Shown here: positions 9,249 to 21,682 of the stretch, piece by piece | How the letters are laid out: each line of letters opens with the position of its first letter | Numbering within the stretch: position 1 is the first letter of the stretch | Assembly (NCBI RefSeq): GCF_013410115.1 | Contig: NZ_JACCCV010000001.1 | Coordinates: forward strand, 1,426,001 to 1,490,000 | Direction of reading: 5' to 3' | Origin: Tunturiibacter gelidiferens | GTDB lineage: Bacteria; Acidobacteriota; Terriglobia; Terriglobales; Acidobacteriaceae | Length of the DNA: 64,000 bases | Translations under genes and position numbers: made by a program | The notes under the pieces: model-generated | Seen by the model: only the letters and a program-made list of their open reading frames with translations | Told to the model about the DNA's origin: nothing | Databases searched by the model: none

Positions 9249-9264
9249 TACCCCCCAGGGGGTA
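9249..9264 (-). terminator. Weak terminator for the DUF4337 gene
   Basis: A seven-base-pair inverted repeat TACCCCC/GGGGGTA separated by two bases, 52 bases past the DUF4337 stop. On the minus strand it is followed by TTTT, which is a short U-tract, so termination may be partial. Confidence 0.4.
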
Positions 9265-9315
9265 CCTCACCGGACGGTAGGCTCATGACGCCAACCAGCC
9301 TTCGAAGGGCTAGAT

Positions 9316-9867
9316 CTAGTGAACGAGCAACGCAGACACCGCGACAATGATCCCGGCTGCCCCAAGTGAGAGCCCAAGAAGAAAATAGGCCCGTTTGCGG
9401 GTGAATAGGGTTATCGAGCATAAAACCACCGCAATCTGCAGTAACGCCTCTCCAAGATCATAACGAGAGGCCTTCGCCTCAGCCCGAGTCACCTCAGCTT
9501 CGAACTCACGAGCCTTATCCTGCTCCTCGGAGAGATCTTCCTTCCACTTCTCGATGTGAGCCTCATATTCCTTACGCTTTGCTTCAGTAGCAGTTGCGTT
9601 GACGGTAGGCTCCATCGCAAGAAGATCCAGCGTGACCGCCAGATTGTCCATGCGAATCTTCTTCGCCTGGTACTCATTCCACTGGTCGCCAGCGCGCGAT
9701 TGCATAAGCACAGCCTCGGTGTGAGTGCGATGCCCAAGCACAGTGACCATCGCAACCAGCACCGCCAGGATCGAGATCCCAAGCGAGATGCTCTTCAACG
9801 ACTCCCCGCCGGACTCTCCCGACTCCTTCATCTGATTGGCAAATTCCGAGACTTCATTGGCTTCCAT
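9316..9867 (-). CDS. DUF4337 domain-containing membrane protein
   Basis: 183 residues. A soluble N-terminus is followed by a membrane helix (ISLGISILAVLVAMVTVLG), an extended charged helical region (about residues 60-135) with coiled-coil character, and two C-terminal membrane helices (ALLQIAVVLCSITLFT and YFLLGLSLGAAGIIVAVSALLV). This three-helix layout with a long central helix matches DUF4337. The function of the family is not known. It is a single gene with its own short terminator. Confidence 0.75.
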   Translation of the reverse strand: MEANEVSEFANQMKESGESGGESLKSISLGISILAVLVAMVTVLGHRTHTEAVLMQSRAGDQWNEYQAKKIRMDNLAVTLDLLAMEPTVNATATEAKRKEYEAHIEKWKEDLSEEQDKAREFEAEVTRAEAKASRYDLGEALLQIAVVLCSITLFTRKRAYFLLGLSLGAAGIIVAVSALLVH

Positions 9868-10429
9868 AGTGGAACGATTCTAGACCGTGGACCCCCGCCC
9901 CGACGGTGATAAACAAATTTCTAGGAGCAATCGCAGTCAACACGCAAATAAATGAACATTTCTTACCCGCGTATTTACTGGACGAAAACAACTTTTCTAC
10001 AGGAAACCGAGATTATTCACAGCCTTGCGCTTGCGCAGAGGCCTAGTCGCTGATAATCTCAGGAAGTCGCAAAGAGACATACGGCAAGAAACGAAGTGAT
10101 AAGCATAAAGCTTGCACGGAGACGAAAAGCACGATACTCTAGGTGAGAAGTAAAGCAACACTGCTTCGCACCTTGGCTCTGGCAACACAAGAGCAAGTAA
10201 CAAGGGAAGACGGAGCGCAGTCCAAGCGTTTGATATCGGTTTAGAGCCTAACGGCCTACCGGCAATCCAAACCCAAGCCACTGCAGTCGATTTGGAAATA
10301 CCAGGAGCTAAGTGCTCTGCGTTCGTTTTCGAACGTCACGATGTTTTGATATTTTGTGCTGAGCGGATAATTGTCGAACTCCTATCTAGTATTCGAGCCG
10401 AATAAAGCTTGAAGAAATAAGAATAAGTG

Positions 10430-10456
10430 TTGACAAGCGAGATGAAGGTTGATAAT
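10430..10456 (+). promoter_or_regulatory. Candidate rRNA operon promoter
   Basis: TTGACA at 10430-10435 and GATAAT at 10451-10456, spacer 15 bases. The -35 is consensus and the -10 is one base off, but the spacer is short. It lies about 345 bases before the 16S gene, a usual leader distance. Confidence 0.45.
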
Positions 10457-10650
10457 CTCGAAAAGTTCGCTAAAACGTCACACGCTACTGAATGGCACCT
10501 CGCAGAGCCAAAACAAGGCCACAGAGAGAGCTAGAAGTAGGTAGCAAACACAGACGACAACAGCGCATCAAGTTCGAGGACACGAATATGGCTTATGCCG
10601 ATTCAGTCCTTGATCCAAAGCTGCCCGCTTAGGTGGATGCAGTCCGGATC

Positions 10651-10659
10651 TTTGACAAC
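10651..10659 (+). promoter_or_regulatory. boxA-like antitermination element in the 16S leader
   Basis: TTTGACAAC directly before the pre-16S processing stem. The same nine bases occur at 12975-12983 directly before the pre-23S stem. Position and repetition fit a boxA-type NusB/S10 site, although the sequence is only partly like the enterobacterial consensus. Confidence 0.45.
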
Positions 10660-10673
10660 ATAGTTGAACGTGC
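10658..10673 (+). other. Left arm of pre-16S processing stem
   Basis: ACATAGTTGAACGTGC pairs with GCACGTTCAACTGTGT at 12494-12509: 16 base pairs with a single G-U. The two arms enclose the whole 16S gene, as expected for an RNase III cleavage stem. Confidence 0.75.
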
Positions 10674-10799
10674 CAGTCGTGAGATGATACGAAATTTGGT
10701 TTAGTCATTCTCACTAGTTATAAACCTCCGGGTGTTTTCGAGCACCGGGGGCGCTTGATCCGCACCGACCCCTGTCGATGTGCGGCAAGCAAACCAAGA

Positions 10800-12299
<1,500 letters not shown>

Positions 12300-12313
12300 C
12301 TAAAAGAGAACGC

Positions 12314-12391
12314 CTCGACACACTCTAGCGTCCTGCGATTGCAGGCAGCTTGGTTTTGCGACCAAGTTGAGCATAGAGTGACGTTGTCGAG
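12314..12391 (+). other. Branched hairpin just after 16S
   Basis: An outer stem of two segments (12314-12320 with 12385-12391, and 12321-12327 with 12374-12380) encloses two short hairpins: CCTGC/GCAGG (12332-12345) and CTTGGT/ACCAAG (12349-12366). It lies between the 16S end and the right arm of the processing stem, so it would be removed during maturation. Confidence 0.6.
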
Positions 12392-12493
12392 AACCATCTT
12401 GATAGGCTTCGGCAAATCTCGATGAGCCTGAACTAGACCTTCTTTTTTTCGATATCTGTCAACACCGATGGTCAATAGCGGCGTAGCTGCTAT

Positions 12494-12509
12494 GCACGTT
12501 CAACTGTGT
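12494..12509 (+). other. Right arm of pre-16S processing stem
   Basis: Pairs with 10658-10673 over 16 bases with a single G-U. It lies about 195 bases after the mature 16S end and 110 bases before tRNA-Ile. Confidence 0.75.
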
Positions 12510-12618
12510 CCTCGAAACCTTTCGAGAGAGCTCGATTCTTGATTCTTCGGAGTCAACAACAGAGCAGCCTGCGCATCAGGCTCCTTGCTGATAAGCTGGA
12601 GGCTGGTGCTGTAGAGTC

Positions 12619-12695
<77 letters not shown>

Positions 12696-12747
12696 CCTTT
12701 ATCCCGACGGTCAGGTAATCTGATCATCGTATTTGTGTAAATCACAA

Positions 12748-12823
12748 GGGGCTGTAGCTCAGTTGGGAGAGCACCTGCTTTGCAAGCAGGGGGTCAACGG
12801 TTCGATCCCGTTCAGCTCCACCA
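12748..12823 (+). tRNA. tRNA-Ala (anticodon TGC)
   Basis: A 76-base cloverleaf with encoded CCA. The acceptor stem is GGGGCTG/CAGCTCC with one G-U, the anticodon arm CCTGC-TTTGCAA-GCAGG, and the T-loop TTCGATC. It lies 52 bases after tRNA-Ile. Confidence 0.97.
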
Positions 12824-12974
12824 TACTTCTCGATTGGCATATTCGATATCTAGTGCAAGCGAAGTCTGCTTGAGGTTGAGTCTCTGCGAGCCGGAGATTG
12901 AACCTTGAGCAGGAATGCTCAAGCCGCCCGAGGGCGCGAAGTGATGACGCAGCAATGCGAATCGCTCCATGATT

Positions 12975-12983
12975 TTTGACAAC
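12975..12983 (+). promoter_or_regulatory. boxA-like element in the 16S-23S spacer
   Basis: TTTGACAAC, identical to 10651-10659, and overlapping the left arm of the pre-23S stem. In many bacteria a boxA copy precedes 23S. Confidence 0.45.
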
Positions 12984-13015
12984 TGAATAGATTGGGTAAA
13001 TATAACTACAAGGCT
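12979..13015 (+). other. Left arm of pre-23S processing stem
   Basis: Two blocks separated by three bases: 12979-12996 (ACAACTGAATAGATTGGG) is perfectly complementary to 16272-16289, and 13000-13015 pairs with 16217-16232 with one G-U. Together they give 34 base pairs enclosing the 23S gene. Confidence 0.85.
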
Positions 13016-13212
13016 GAGCAGCTAGCTTTCAGGTTGTTTCTGATAGCGACGCTGTCGTCAGTATTGAGTGTCTTTAGAATAATTTTCGTGTTACCGACTG
13101 GATTCTCGTAAGTTGAGATGAAGGTTGTACGACACAGGCGTGGACTATATCAAACGTAGATAGCTCTAGTGTTGCAGAGGTTGTCACTCTGCTGCGTGCG
13201 AGTAAATTCTAT

Positions 13213-16162
<2,950 letters not shown>

Positions 16163-16216
16163 TAGAATTTACTCTGCGCAGTGAGAAAGTCCACTGTTCT
16201 GGAGTCATTCAATACA

Positions 16217-16289
16217 AGCTTTGTAGTTATATCTTTTGGAAAATACGCAGTAAATGCAACAAACGTCTAATCCCAATCTATTCAGTTGT
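16217..16289 (+). other. Right arm of pre-23S processing stem
   Basis: 16217-16232 and 16272-16289 pair with 13000-13015 and 12979-12996. The 39 bases between the two right blocks have only a three-base counterpart on the left, so they would bulge from the stem. The arm lies between 23S and 5S. Confidence 0.85.
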
Positions 16290-16319
16290 GGAAGATCGCG
16301 AGAGCGAGATTTCTAAAGT

Positions 16320-16439
<120 letters not shown>

Positions 16440-16446
16440 AATACAG

Positions 16447-16477
16447 AGCCCCATCCTTTCGAGGATGGGGCTTTTTT
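16447..16477 (+). terminator. rRNA operon terminator
   Basis: A perfect ten-base-pair stem AGCCCCATCC/GGATGGGGCT (16447-16456 with 16463-16472), loop TTTCGA, and a run of six T residues. A strong intrinsic terminator eight bases after 5S. Confidence 0.95.
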
Positions 16478-16893
16478 ATTGACCGGGTCGTTCCTTTTAG
16501 GACGTCTCCCACGCTTCCGCGGGCTGGAAAAGTCAAGAGCGGAGGACTGACCACTTGCCTGTGGATAAAACAGGTCTTCGGGGTTTGTGGTGAGTTGTGG
16601 TTGATTTTTGGTTTTGGCGGGTTCCATTTGGGCATTTGGGCTTGATTCTTTTGGCTTTCTGGGACGAAGACGACAATTTCTGTGCAGTAAAACGTGGTCA
16701 TTAGCGTGGTGTTTTGCTGGTGAATGAGTGCATTTCTATGGTCACCTGTGGTCTTTCCGCTCGTACAACCGGGGGGTGCGAGCGCTCTGAAGGTGGTTTG
16801 CGGCGACTGTTCTGGATGGTCTATACGATTTTGATGACTGGTGTCATTTGATGACCGGTGAGATCGATGAGGGATGCGATCGTCGATTGGGAG
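16478..16893. other. T/G-rich intergenic region with GTGGT motifs
   Basis: No convincing gene. The strand is unusually rich in G and T between about 16560 and 16760. GTGGT pentamers occur at 16587, 16597, 16694, 16706 and 16748. The pair at 16692-16710 (AACGTGGT, six bases, CGTGGT) has the same form as one at 30663-30681 upstream of the S53 peptidase. Confidence 0.5.
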
Positions 16894-17316
16894 TCAAGGA
16901 GACTCGTCGAAGGTGTCCCAACTTCGGAGGGTATGTTCGTAGACTTCCATGTTGACGCGCTTGCCTCGAAACTTTACGCCTTCTATGCTGAGACGAAGGC
17001 GTTGCTCTGCGGCAGCATCGCCTTTCAGTTTGATCTCGCCGCCTGCCCCTACTATTCGTTGCCAGGGGAGTCCGTGAAGCGGAGCGCTGCGTAATAGCTT
17101 TGCAACTGCCCGGTGGTACAGCGGATAGCCGGCTGCCGCAGCGACCTTGCCATAAGTCGAGACCTTCCCTTTGGGAACGGAGCGGATGATGCGCCGAAAG
17201 GCAGCGTCGCGTGGCTCATTTTTGCGGAGCGCATCTTTCAGAATGCGTCGCTTGAGATTTTGCGGAGCGATCTGGGGTCGCATGAGCTGAACCTTATCAG
17301 AACGTGATTGCCACAA
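16894..17316 (-). CDS. Alkyltransferase-like (ATL) DNA-binding protein
   Basis: 140 residues matching the DNA-binding domain of O6-alkylguanine DNA alkyltransferases: VPKGKVSTYGKVAAAAGYP, then the HRAVAKLL recognition helix. The active-site motif PCHR is replaced by PWQR (GLPWQRIVGAGGEI), so the alkyl-acceptor Cys is a Trp. This is the hallmark of ATL proteins, which bind O6-alkylguanine and hand the lesion to nucleotide excision repair rather than removing the alkyl group. The start is uncertain; a Met at residue 12 would also fit. Confidence 0.85.
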   Translation of the reverse strand: MWQSRSDKVQLMRPQIAPQNLKRRILKDALRKNEPRDAAFRRIIRSVPKGKVSTYGKVAAAAGYPLYHRAVAKLLRSAPLHGLPWQRIVGAGGEIKLKGDAAAEQRLRLSIEGVKFRGKRVNMEVYEHTLRSWDTFDESP

Positions 17317-17334
17317 CTCAAATGAGTTTGTGTC

Positions 17335-18060
17335 TTATTTGATGTTGGTTAGTTGGGCCGGTGTGTATTCGAGCTTTGGATACCAATCGGTTCCGCGGCC
17401 TTCGGGTGCGAGGTCTAGGAATGTCCAGAGCAGGTCGATCTCCGGGGCGCCCCGGGGATCCTGGCCTGGATCGGCCATCTCGCCACTGATCTCGCCGCCC
17501 CAGAAGTGGCGGATGGTACCGTCGCGGCGGGTAAAGACGTTCAAGCCTGGGACGTCGCCGTCGTCGGCACTGACGTAGGCGCGGGTGTAGTCGCCTTTGC
17601 TGTCGGAGTAGAGTTGCAGGTTTTGCCAGCCTCGTTCTTTGCTGAATTCGAGAAGCCGCTGGATGGGTGAGCGTGCGAAGACCGCCAGGGAGACGCGTTC
17701 GCGGAGATTCCTTGCGGTTCCGTCCCACGCGGAGAGAAAAGAGGTGCATACCGGACATGCGCGTTGGCGTTCTGGGCCGAACATCATGCTGTAGATGATG
17801 AGGGTTTGCTTGTCGCCGAAGAGCTCCGACAGATGTACCGTGCCTTTTTCGCCTTCTAGGGTGTAGTCCTGTTCGAGGGTGCCACCGGGAGGCAATGCAC
17901 GGCGCAGCTCTGCGACTCGCTCGATGTGACGCCTGAGTTCGATCTCTTCGGCGAGGAGGGCGTTGCGCGCCTTCCGGTACTCGGGGCTTTCATTGGGGAA
18001 GTGCGATTTGTTCTTTGCTGCGAGTTCGGTTGCTGGGATGAGAGTGCCACTGGTTGCCAT
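17335..18060 (-). CDS. DUF899 family (thioredoxin-like) protein
   Basis: 241 residues. The thioredoxin-like fold of DUF899 is recognised from EDYTLEGEKGTVHLSELF, YSMMFGPERQRACPVCTSFL and the closing segment FWGGEISG...EIDLLWTFLDL...YPKLEY. The CPVC motif could be redox active. A strong ribosome site (AAAGGAG) stands before the ATG. It lies 18 bases downstream of the ATL gene on the same strand order (DUF899 first). The function of the family is unknown. Confidence 0.85.
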   Translation of the reverse strand: MATSGTLIPATELAAKNKSHFPNESPEYRKARNALLAEEIELRRHIERVAELRRALPPGGTLEQDYTLEGEKGTVHLSELFGDKQTLIIYSMMFGPERQRACPVCTSFLSAWDGTARNLRERVSLAVFARSPIQRLLEFSKERGWQNLQLYSDSKGDYTRAYVSADDGDVPGLNVFTRRDGTIRHFWGGEISGEMADPGQDPRGAPEIDLLWTFLDLAPEGRGTDWYPKLEYTPAQLTNIK

Positions 18061-18356
18061 TCAGTTCTCCTTTGAGGCGGAGCCGAGATATGGACTTGCG
18101 GGGGGCCGGGGTGAGGTGCTCGACCTCAACAGCATATCGACAATGGATGCAGACAGAGCCATTGGTTGGCTAGATGTACTGGATGTCGTGAGGGTGAAGG
18201 GTTCCGAGCCTCGCTCGAATGCCCACCTTAGCGCAATGAGGCAGTGCGAAGGTCGGGTCCCCAAAGTTGTGATTCGTTTGACGTGCCCTGCCTTCCTAGA
18301 TATGGGCCACGCGCCTTCAAAATCAAGATCTGTTGTACGTTATAAACTTTCAAACT

Positions 18357-19458
18357 ATGGCCCCACGTCGATACTCACGTTACATCATCTTGGGATTCTC
18401 GCTCGGCACTTGGTTTGAACACCAAAAAGATATTCCGCCGTACATTTTGTGTTCGACGGGAATCAAGAATTCCCGAATCGTGAGCCTCAGACTATCTGAC
18501 CTTCGTAGTCGCCACGTTGGCCAATGGAGACTGTGTATAGAAGTTGAGCAAAACAATCTTACGTCAGCGAGACGAGTACTAAGCGACTTCGAAGGTCTAT
18601 TCACCCAATTAAATCATGGCCGTATTGAAGATCTTTCTTTGCAATTGCTTCCCGCAGAAGTTGTTCGTGACCGCGAGATACTTGGCGCTGATCTTGTTCA
18701 AGCGGTAAAGATTCGAGCTCGCCGAGATGGTGATTTCTTCTTGGAGAGAACTTTTGAATCCCAGCTTTGGAGTTTTTATATGGTGCCCGACATTCTTGTC
18801 GCCTTTTTGTTCTTCCAGCTTCCAATATTGTTGCAGTCTGACTGGCTATTTGCAGCCTGTAGTTTTTTTCAGTCCGCCTGTCACGATTATGCTTTCACTG
18901 GCGACGGGAATAAGCGACATTTTGCGACAGAGAAGCATGCCTGTGAAGCATGAGCGTGATCGAGTGCAACTGGAAAACGTCATACTCAGTTCCTTTAGAA
19001 CAGTCGAAGCGGTTGTTGGTGAGCCAGGAAAGGAACATCGGTTTAGAGCAATTCTTATGTCGCGGGGGCTTGATTTCAACGAACTAGTAGGTTTTCCGGG
19101 CACACGCCGGAAGAGACTCGGCGACGCTATTTACGCCCTGCAAAGTCTACGAGATGCTACCTCCGCCCACGGTGTTCGTCGTCGCTCCCACCCGGTTAGT
19201 TGGTTAGAGGCTATGCAGGCTCAACATCTTGCCGAGTCAGTATTCCACACTGCACTTTGGCAAGAGTGCTGTCGAGTTGGACGCTTAGGAGGTGGCGACG
19301 AAGAGCTGAGATATCTCTTACGGCTTATGTACCCATTCCGAAAGTCGGACGATTGGACCGAGAGGTCTTTTGAAACGCTGGGCAACTTATCACCAATTCA
19401 AGCAAGCCGACAACCCGGTGGCCTCAAGATGCTCGAAAATCTTCCGATGGGACTCTGA
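18357..19458 (+). pseudogene. Frameshifted gene of unknown function with HEPN-like C-terminus
   Basis: Two overlapping same-strand frames look like halves of one protein. The first runs from ATG 18357 (or TTG 18333) to a TGA at 18953; the second, shifted by one base, is open to 19458. The best join is near 18935-18950, after ATEKHACE in the first frame and before ERDRVQLENVILSSFR in the second. A repaired protein would have about 367 residues. The second part is helical and contains RDATSAH, an Rx5H spacing as in HEPN ribonucleases. Base composition is AT-richer than neighbours. I do not recognise the family. Alternatives are two overlapping genes, programmed shifting or a sequencing error. 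Confidence 0.45.
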
Positions 19459-19507
19459 TCGTCTGGTCTTCAGAAGGCGCTGCGGCATGACAGCGAAAGA
19501 CAGAGAC

Positions 19508-19575
19508 AAAATGCGGGGGGTCTCTCCACTACGCTGCAGACGATGAGTCTGTCTGTAGCTCCGGTCGAGATGACG
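19508..19575 (+). repeat. REP-like element, copy 2
   Basis: Conserved left part (GGGGGTCTCTCCACTACGC region), nine-base-pair hairpin 19533-19541 with 19551-19559 (one G-U) around loop GATGAGTCT, and right part ending GGTCGAGATGACG. Same architecture as 8871-8937 and 45548-45614. It sits between two convergent genes. Confidence 0.75.
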
Positions 19576-19649
19576 TGTGGGTAGGAGATGTCTTCGGAAA
19601 GCTGGCGACCGAAGAGTAGCGTCTGAACTTTCGCCGCTTAGTTTCTCCG

Positions 19650-21491
19650 CTAGTAGGCGAGGGCGCAGCCGTCGGCTCGCATCTCGCTGGCGGCGGAGTA
19701 GAAACGATCGGAGCCGCTCATGCGGTGTTCGATGCATTCGTAGCGGCCGTAGCCGCCGTCGGATGGGCCCATCGGCCAACCGAGGGCAATGAGAGCGTTG
19801 CGGGTGGATTCTGGAACTCCGGCTTCCAGGCGGACGATACCTTTCGGGTCGAGGTTTGGTGGATCTTCTCCCATGCTTTGGGAGGAGCCTTCGTGGTGCC
19901 AGCGTGGGCTGTCTCCTGCGGCCTGGATGTCGAGCCCGTAGTCCACGCGATTGATGATGATCTGAGCCTGTCCCTGCGGCTGCATGTCTCCGCCCATTAC
20001 TCCGAAGGACATCCAGGGCTTTCCGTCTTTGGTGGAGAAGCCGGGGATGATGGTCTGGAAGGGGCGTTTGCCTGGGGCGTAGATGTTCGGATGACCGTCC
20101 TGGAGAGAGAAGAGTTGGCCGCGGTCCTGGAACATGAAACCTAAGCCGTCGGCTACCAGGCCAGAGCCCATGCCGCGGAAGTTCGACTGAATCTGAGAGA
20201 TCATGAGGCCGTCTTTGTCGGCGACGGTGAAGTAGGTGGTGTCTCCGTGGCTCGGGGCCTGGCCTGGATGAACTGGGGTGAGGATGCTGCCGAGCTTGAT
20301 GAGTTTTGCTCGTTCGGCGGCGTAGGCCTTTGAGTTGAGCCATTCGATTGGAATCTTTGCGAAGTGCGGGTCTGCGTAGTAACGCGCTCGATCTTCGTAC
20401 GCCAGTCGTTTGGCTTCGATCTGAACGTGGAGGGATTGAGCGGATTGAAAGCCCATGTTGCGCAGGTCGAAGTTCTCTGCGATGTTGAGCAGTTGGAGGG
20501 TCGCGAGGCCCTGGGTGTTAGCGGCCATTCCATAGACCTCGACACCACGATAGCTGGTGACAAGCGGATCGTTCCATTCGGCGTGTTGGTCGCGGAGGTC
20601 TTCGGCGGAGAGCCAGCCTCCGATGCGCTTGAAGTAGGCATCGATCGTCTTCGCAATGGGGCCGTCGTAGTAGGCGTCGCGGCCTCCTTCGGCGATGAGG
20701 CGGTAGGTCCGGGCTAGATCTGGGTTACGGAAGACGTCGCCTTCGCCTGGAGCTTTACCGTTTGGAGCCCAGGTGTGCAGTGCGTTTGCGGTCTCTTCGA
20801 CTCCAGAGCCTGGGCGCGTGAAGGCGGCGAGATTTCGCTTGATGTAGTACCCGATGATTTGAGGGACGGGGACGCCGGATTCGGCGAGGTGAATGGCGGG
20901 TTCGAAGAGCTCGGCCCATTTGAGTTTGCCGTAGCGTTGATGAAGCGTCCACCAGGCATCGAGGGCGCCGGGGGTGGAGACGGTGACTGCTCCGAGGGGT
21001 GGGAGTGCTCCGTTTTTGGCGCGGGCGCGGGCTGTTTCCAGGGTGAGTGACTTCGGCGAGCGGCCGGAGCCAGCTAATCCCACCACTTTGGAGAGCTTCG
21101 GGTCCCAGATCATGGCGTAGCAGTCGCCGCCGATGCCTGAGCTGGTGGGTTCGAGAAATCCGAGACAGGCGTTGGCAGCTACTGCGGCGTCGATGGCTGA
21201 GCCGCCTTTTTTCAATATCTCGATTGCGGTCAGAGTCGCGAGCGGATGGGCTGTGCCGGCTGCACCTGAGCAGCCCATGACGGCGGATCGGCTGGCAAAG
21301 CTGGCTCCTGAGACGCGGTCGCCAGCGTGAACATCTGGACGGATAAAACGCTCAGCGCCCGCCGGCTGAAATTTGGGAGTGGAACCTTCTTCAGGTTTGC
21401 CGGCAGGGCTTTGGCCGAGACTCGGCTGCATGCGGGAGAGAGACCCAGCGGCAACCAACGGAAGAGAAGCGATGAAGGAACGACGTCGCAC
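19650..21491 (-). CDS. ggt: Gamma-glutamyltransferase, Tat-exported
   Basis: 613 residues from a GTG start at 21491, chosen because AGGAGA stands six bases upstream and the product begins RRRSFIASLPLVAAGS, a twin-arginine signal. Longer in-frame starts would hide that signal. The family signatures are GGSAIDAAVAANACLGFLEP and the nucleophile Thr418 in HGDTTYFTV, where the precursor self-cleaves to large and small subunits. Predicted to hydrolyse or transfer gamma-glutamyl groups, e.g. from glutathione, in the periplasm. The gene is monocistronic by appearance and diverges from the SAM hydrolase gene. Confidence 0.85.
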   Translation of the reverse strand: MRRRSFIASLPLVAAGSLSRMQPSLGQSPAGKPEEGSTPKFQPAGAERFIRPDVHAGDRVSGASFASRSAVMGCSGAAGTAHPLATLTAIEILKKGGSAIDAAVAANACLGFLEPTSSGIGGDCYAMIWDPKLSKVVGLAGSGRSPKSLTLETARARAKNGALPPLGAVTVSTPGALDAWWTLHQRYGKLKWAELFEPAIHLAESGVPVPQIIGYYIKRNLAAFTRPGSGVEETANALHTWAPNGKAPGEGDVFRNPDLARTYRLIAEGGRDAYYDGPIAKTIDAYFKRIGGWLSAEDLRDQHAEWNDPLVTSYRGVEVYGMAANTQGLATLQLLNIAENFDLRNMGFQSAQSLHVQIEAKRLAYEDRARYYADPHFAKIPIEWLNSKAYAAERAKLIKLGSILTPVHPGQAPSHGDTTYFTVADKDGLMISQIQSNFRGMGSGLVADGLGFMFQDRGQLFSLQDGHPNIYAPGKRPFQTIIPGFSTKDGKPWMSFGVMGGDMQPQGQAQIIINRVDYGLDIQAAGDSPRWHHEGSSQSMGEDPPNLDPKGIVRLEAGVPESTRNALIALGWPMGPSDGGYGRYECIEHRMSGSDRFYSAASEMRADGCALAY

Positions 21492-21682
21492 GATAGTTCT
21501 CCTGAAGGAGATTGAGAGAAACGCAGCAAATGATGTTGAACCATCTGTCGAGATATTCAATATATCAAGACCGACCGATTTGATTCGGCGGAAGGGCCTG
21601 GAAGATCTCCGGCTCGCAAGGTATCTGACCACAGACTGGGTATGATTGAAGAGATCCCTATTTGATTCCTGTGAGGTTGTTG

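Larger units (their letters stand above)
8938..9315. other. Intergenic region between VIT1-type gene and DUF4337 gene
   Basis: No coding frame is convincing here. The stretch holds a TATAAT hexamer at 9083-9088, an intrinsic terminator at 9109-9133, and a GC-rich inverted repeat at 9249-9264. The TATAAT and the terminator lie so close that a transcript between them would be only about 40 bases. Confidence 0.5.
9868..10799 (+). other. rrn leader: rRNA operon upstream and leader region
   Basis: A 930-base stretch with no credible gene and lower GC than the flanks. The last 370 bases hold a candidate promoter (10430-10456), a boxA-like element (10651-10659) and the left arm of the pre-16S stem (10658-10673). 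The part from 9868 to about 10400 holds nothing I can name, although GATAAT at 10366-10371 could belong to a second promoter. Confidence 0.6.

Noticed and set aside
9868-10400. Possible small gene or RNA upstream of the rRNA operon
   Set aside because: Only short frames without ribosome sites; no cloverleaf or terminator is seen.
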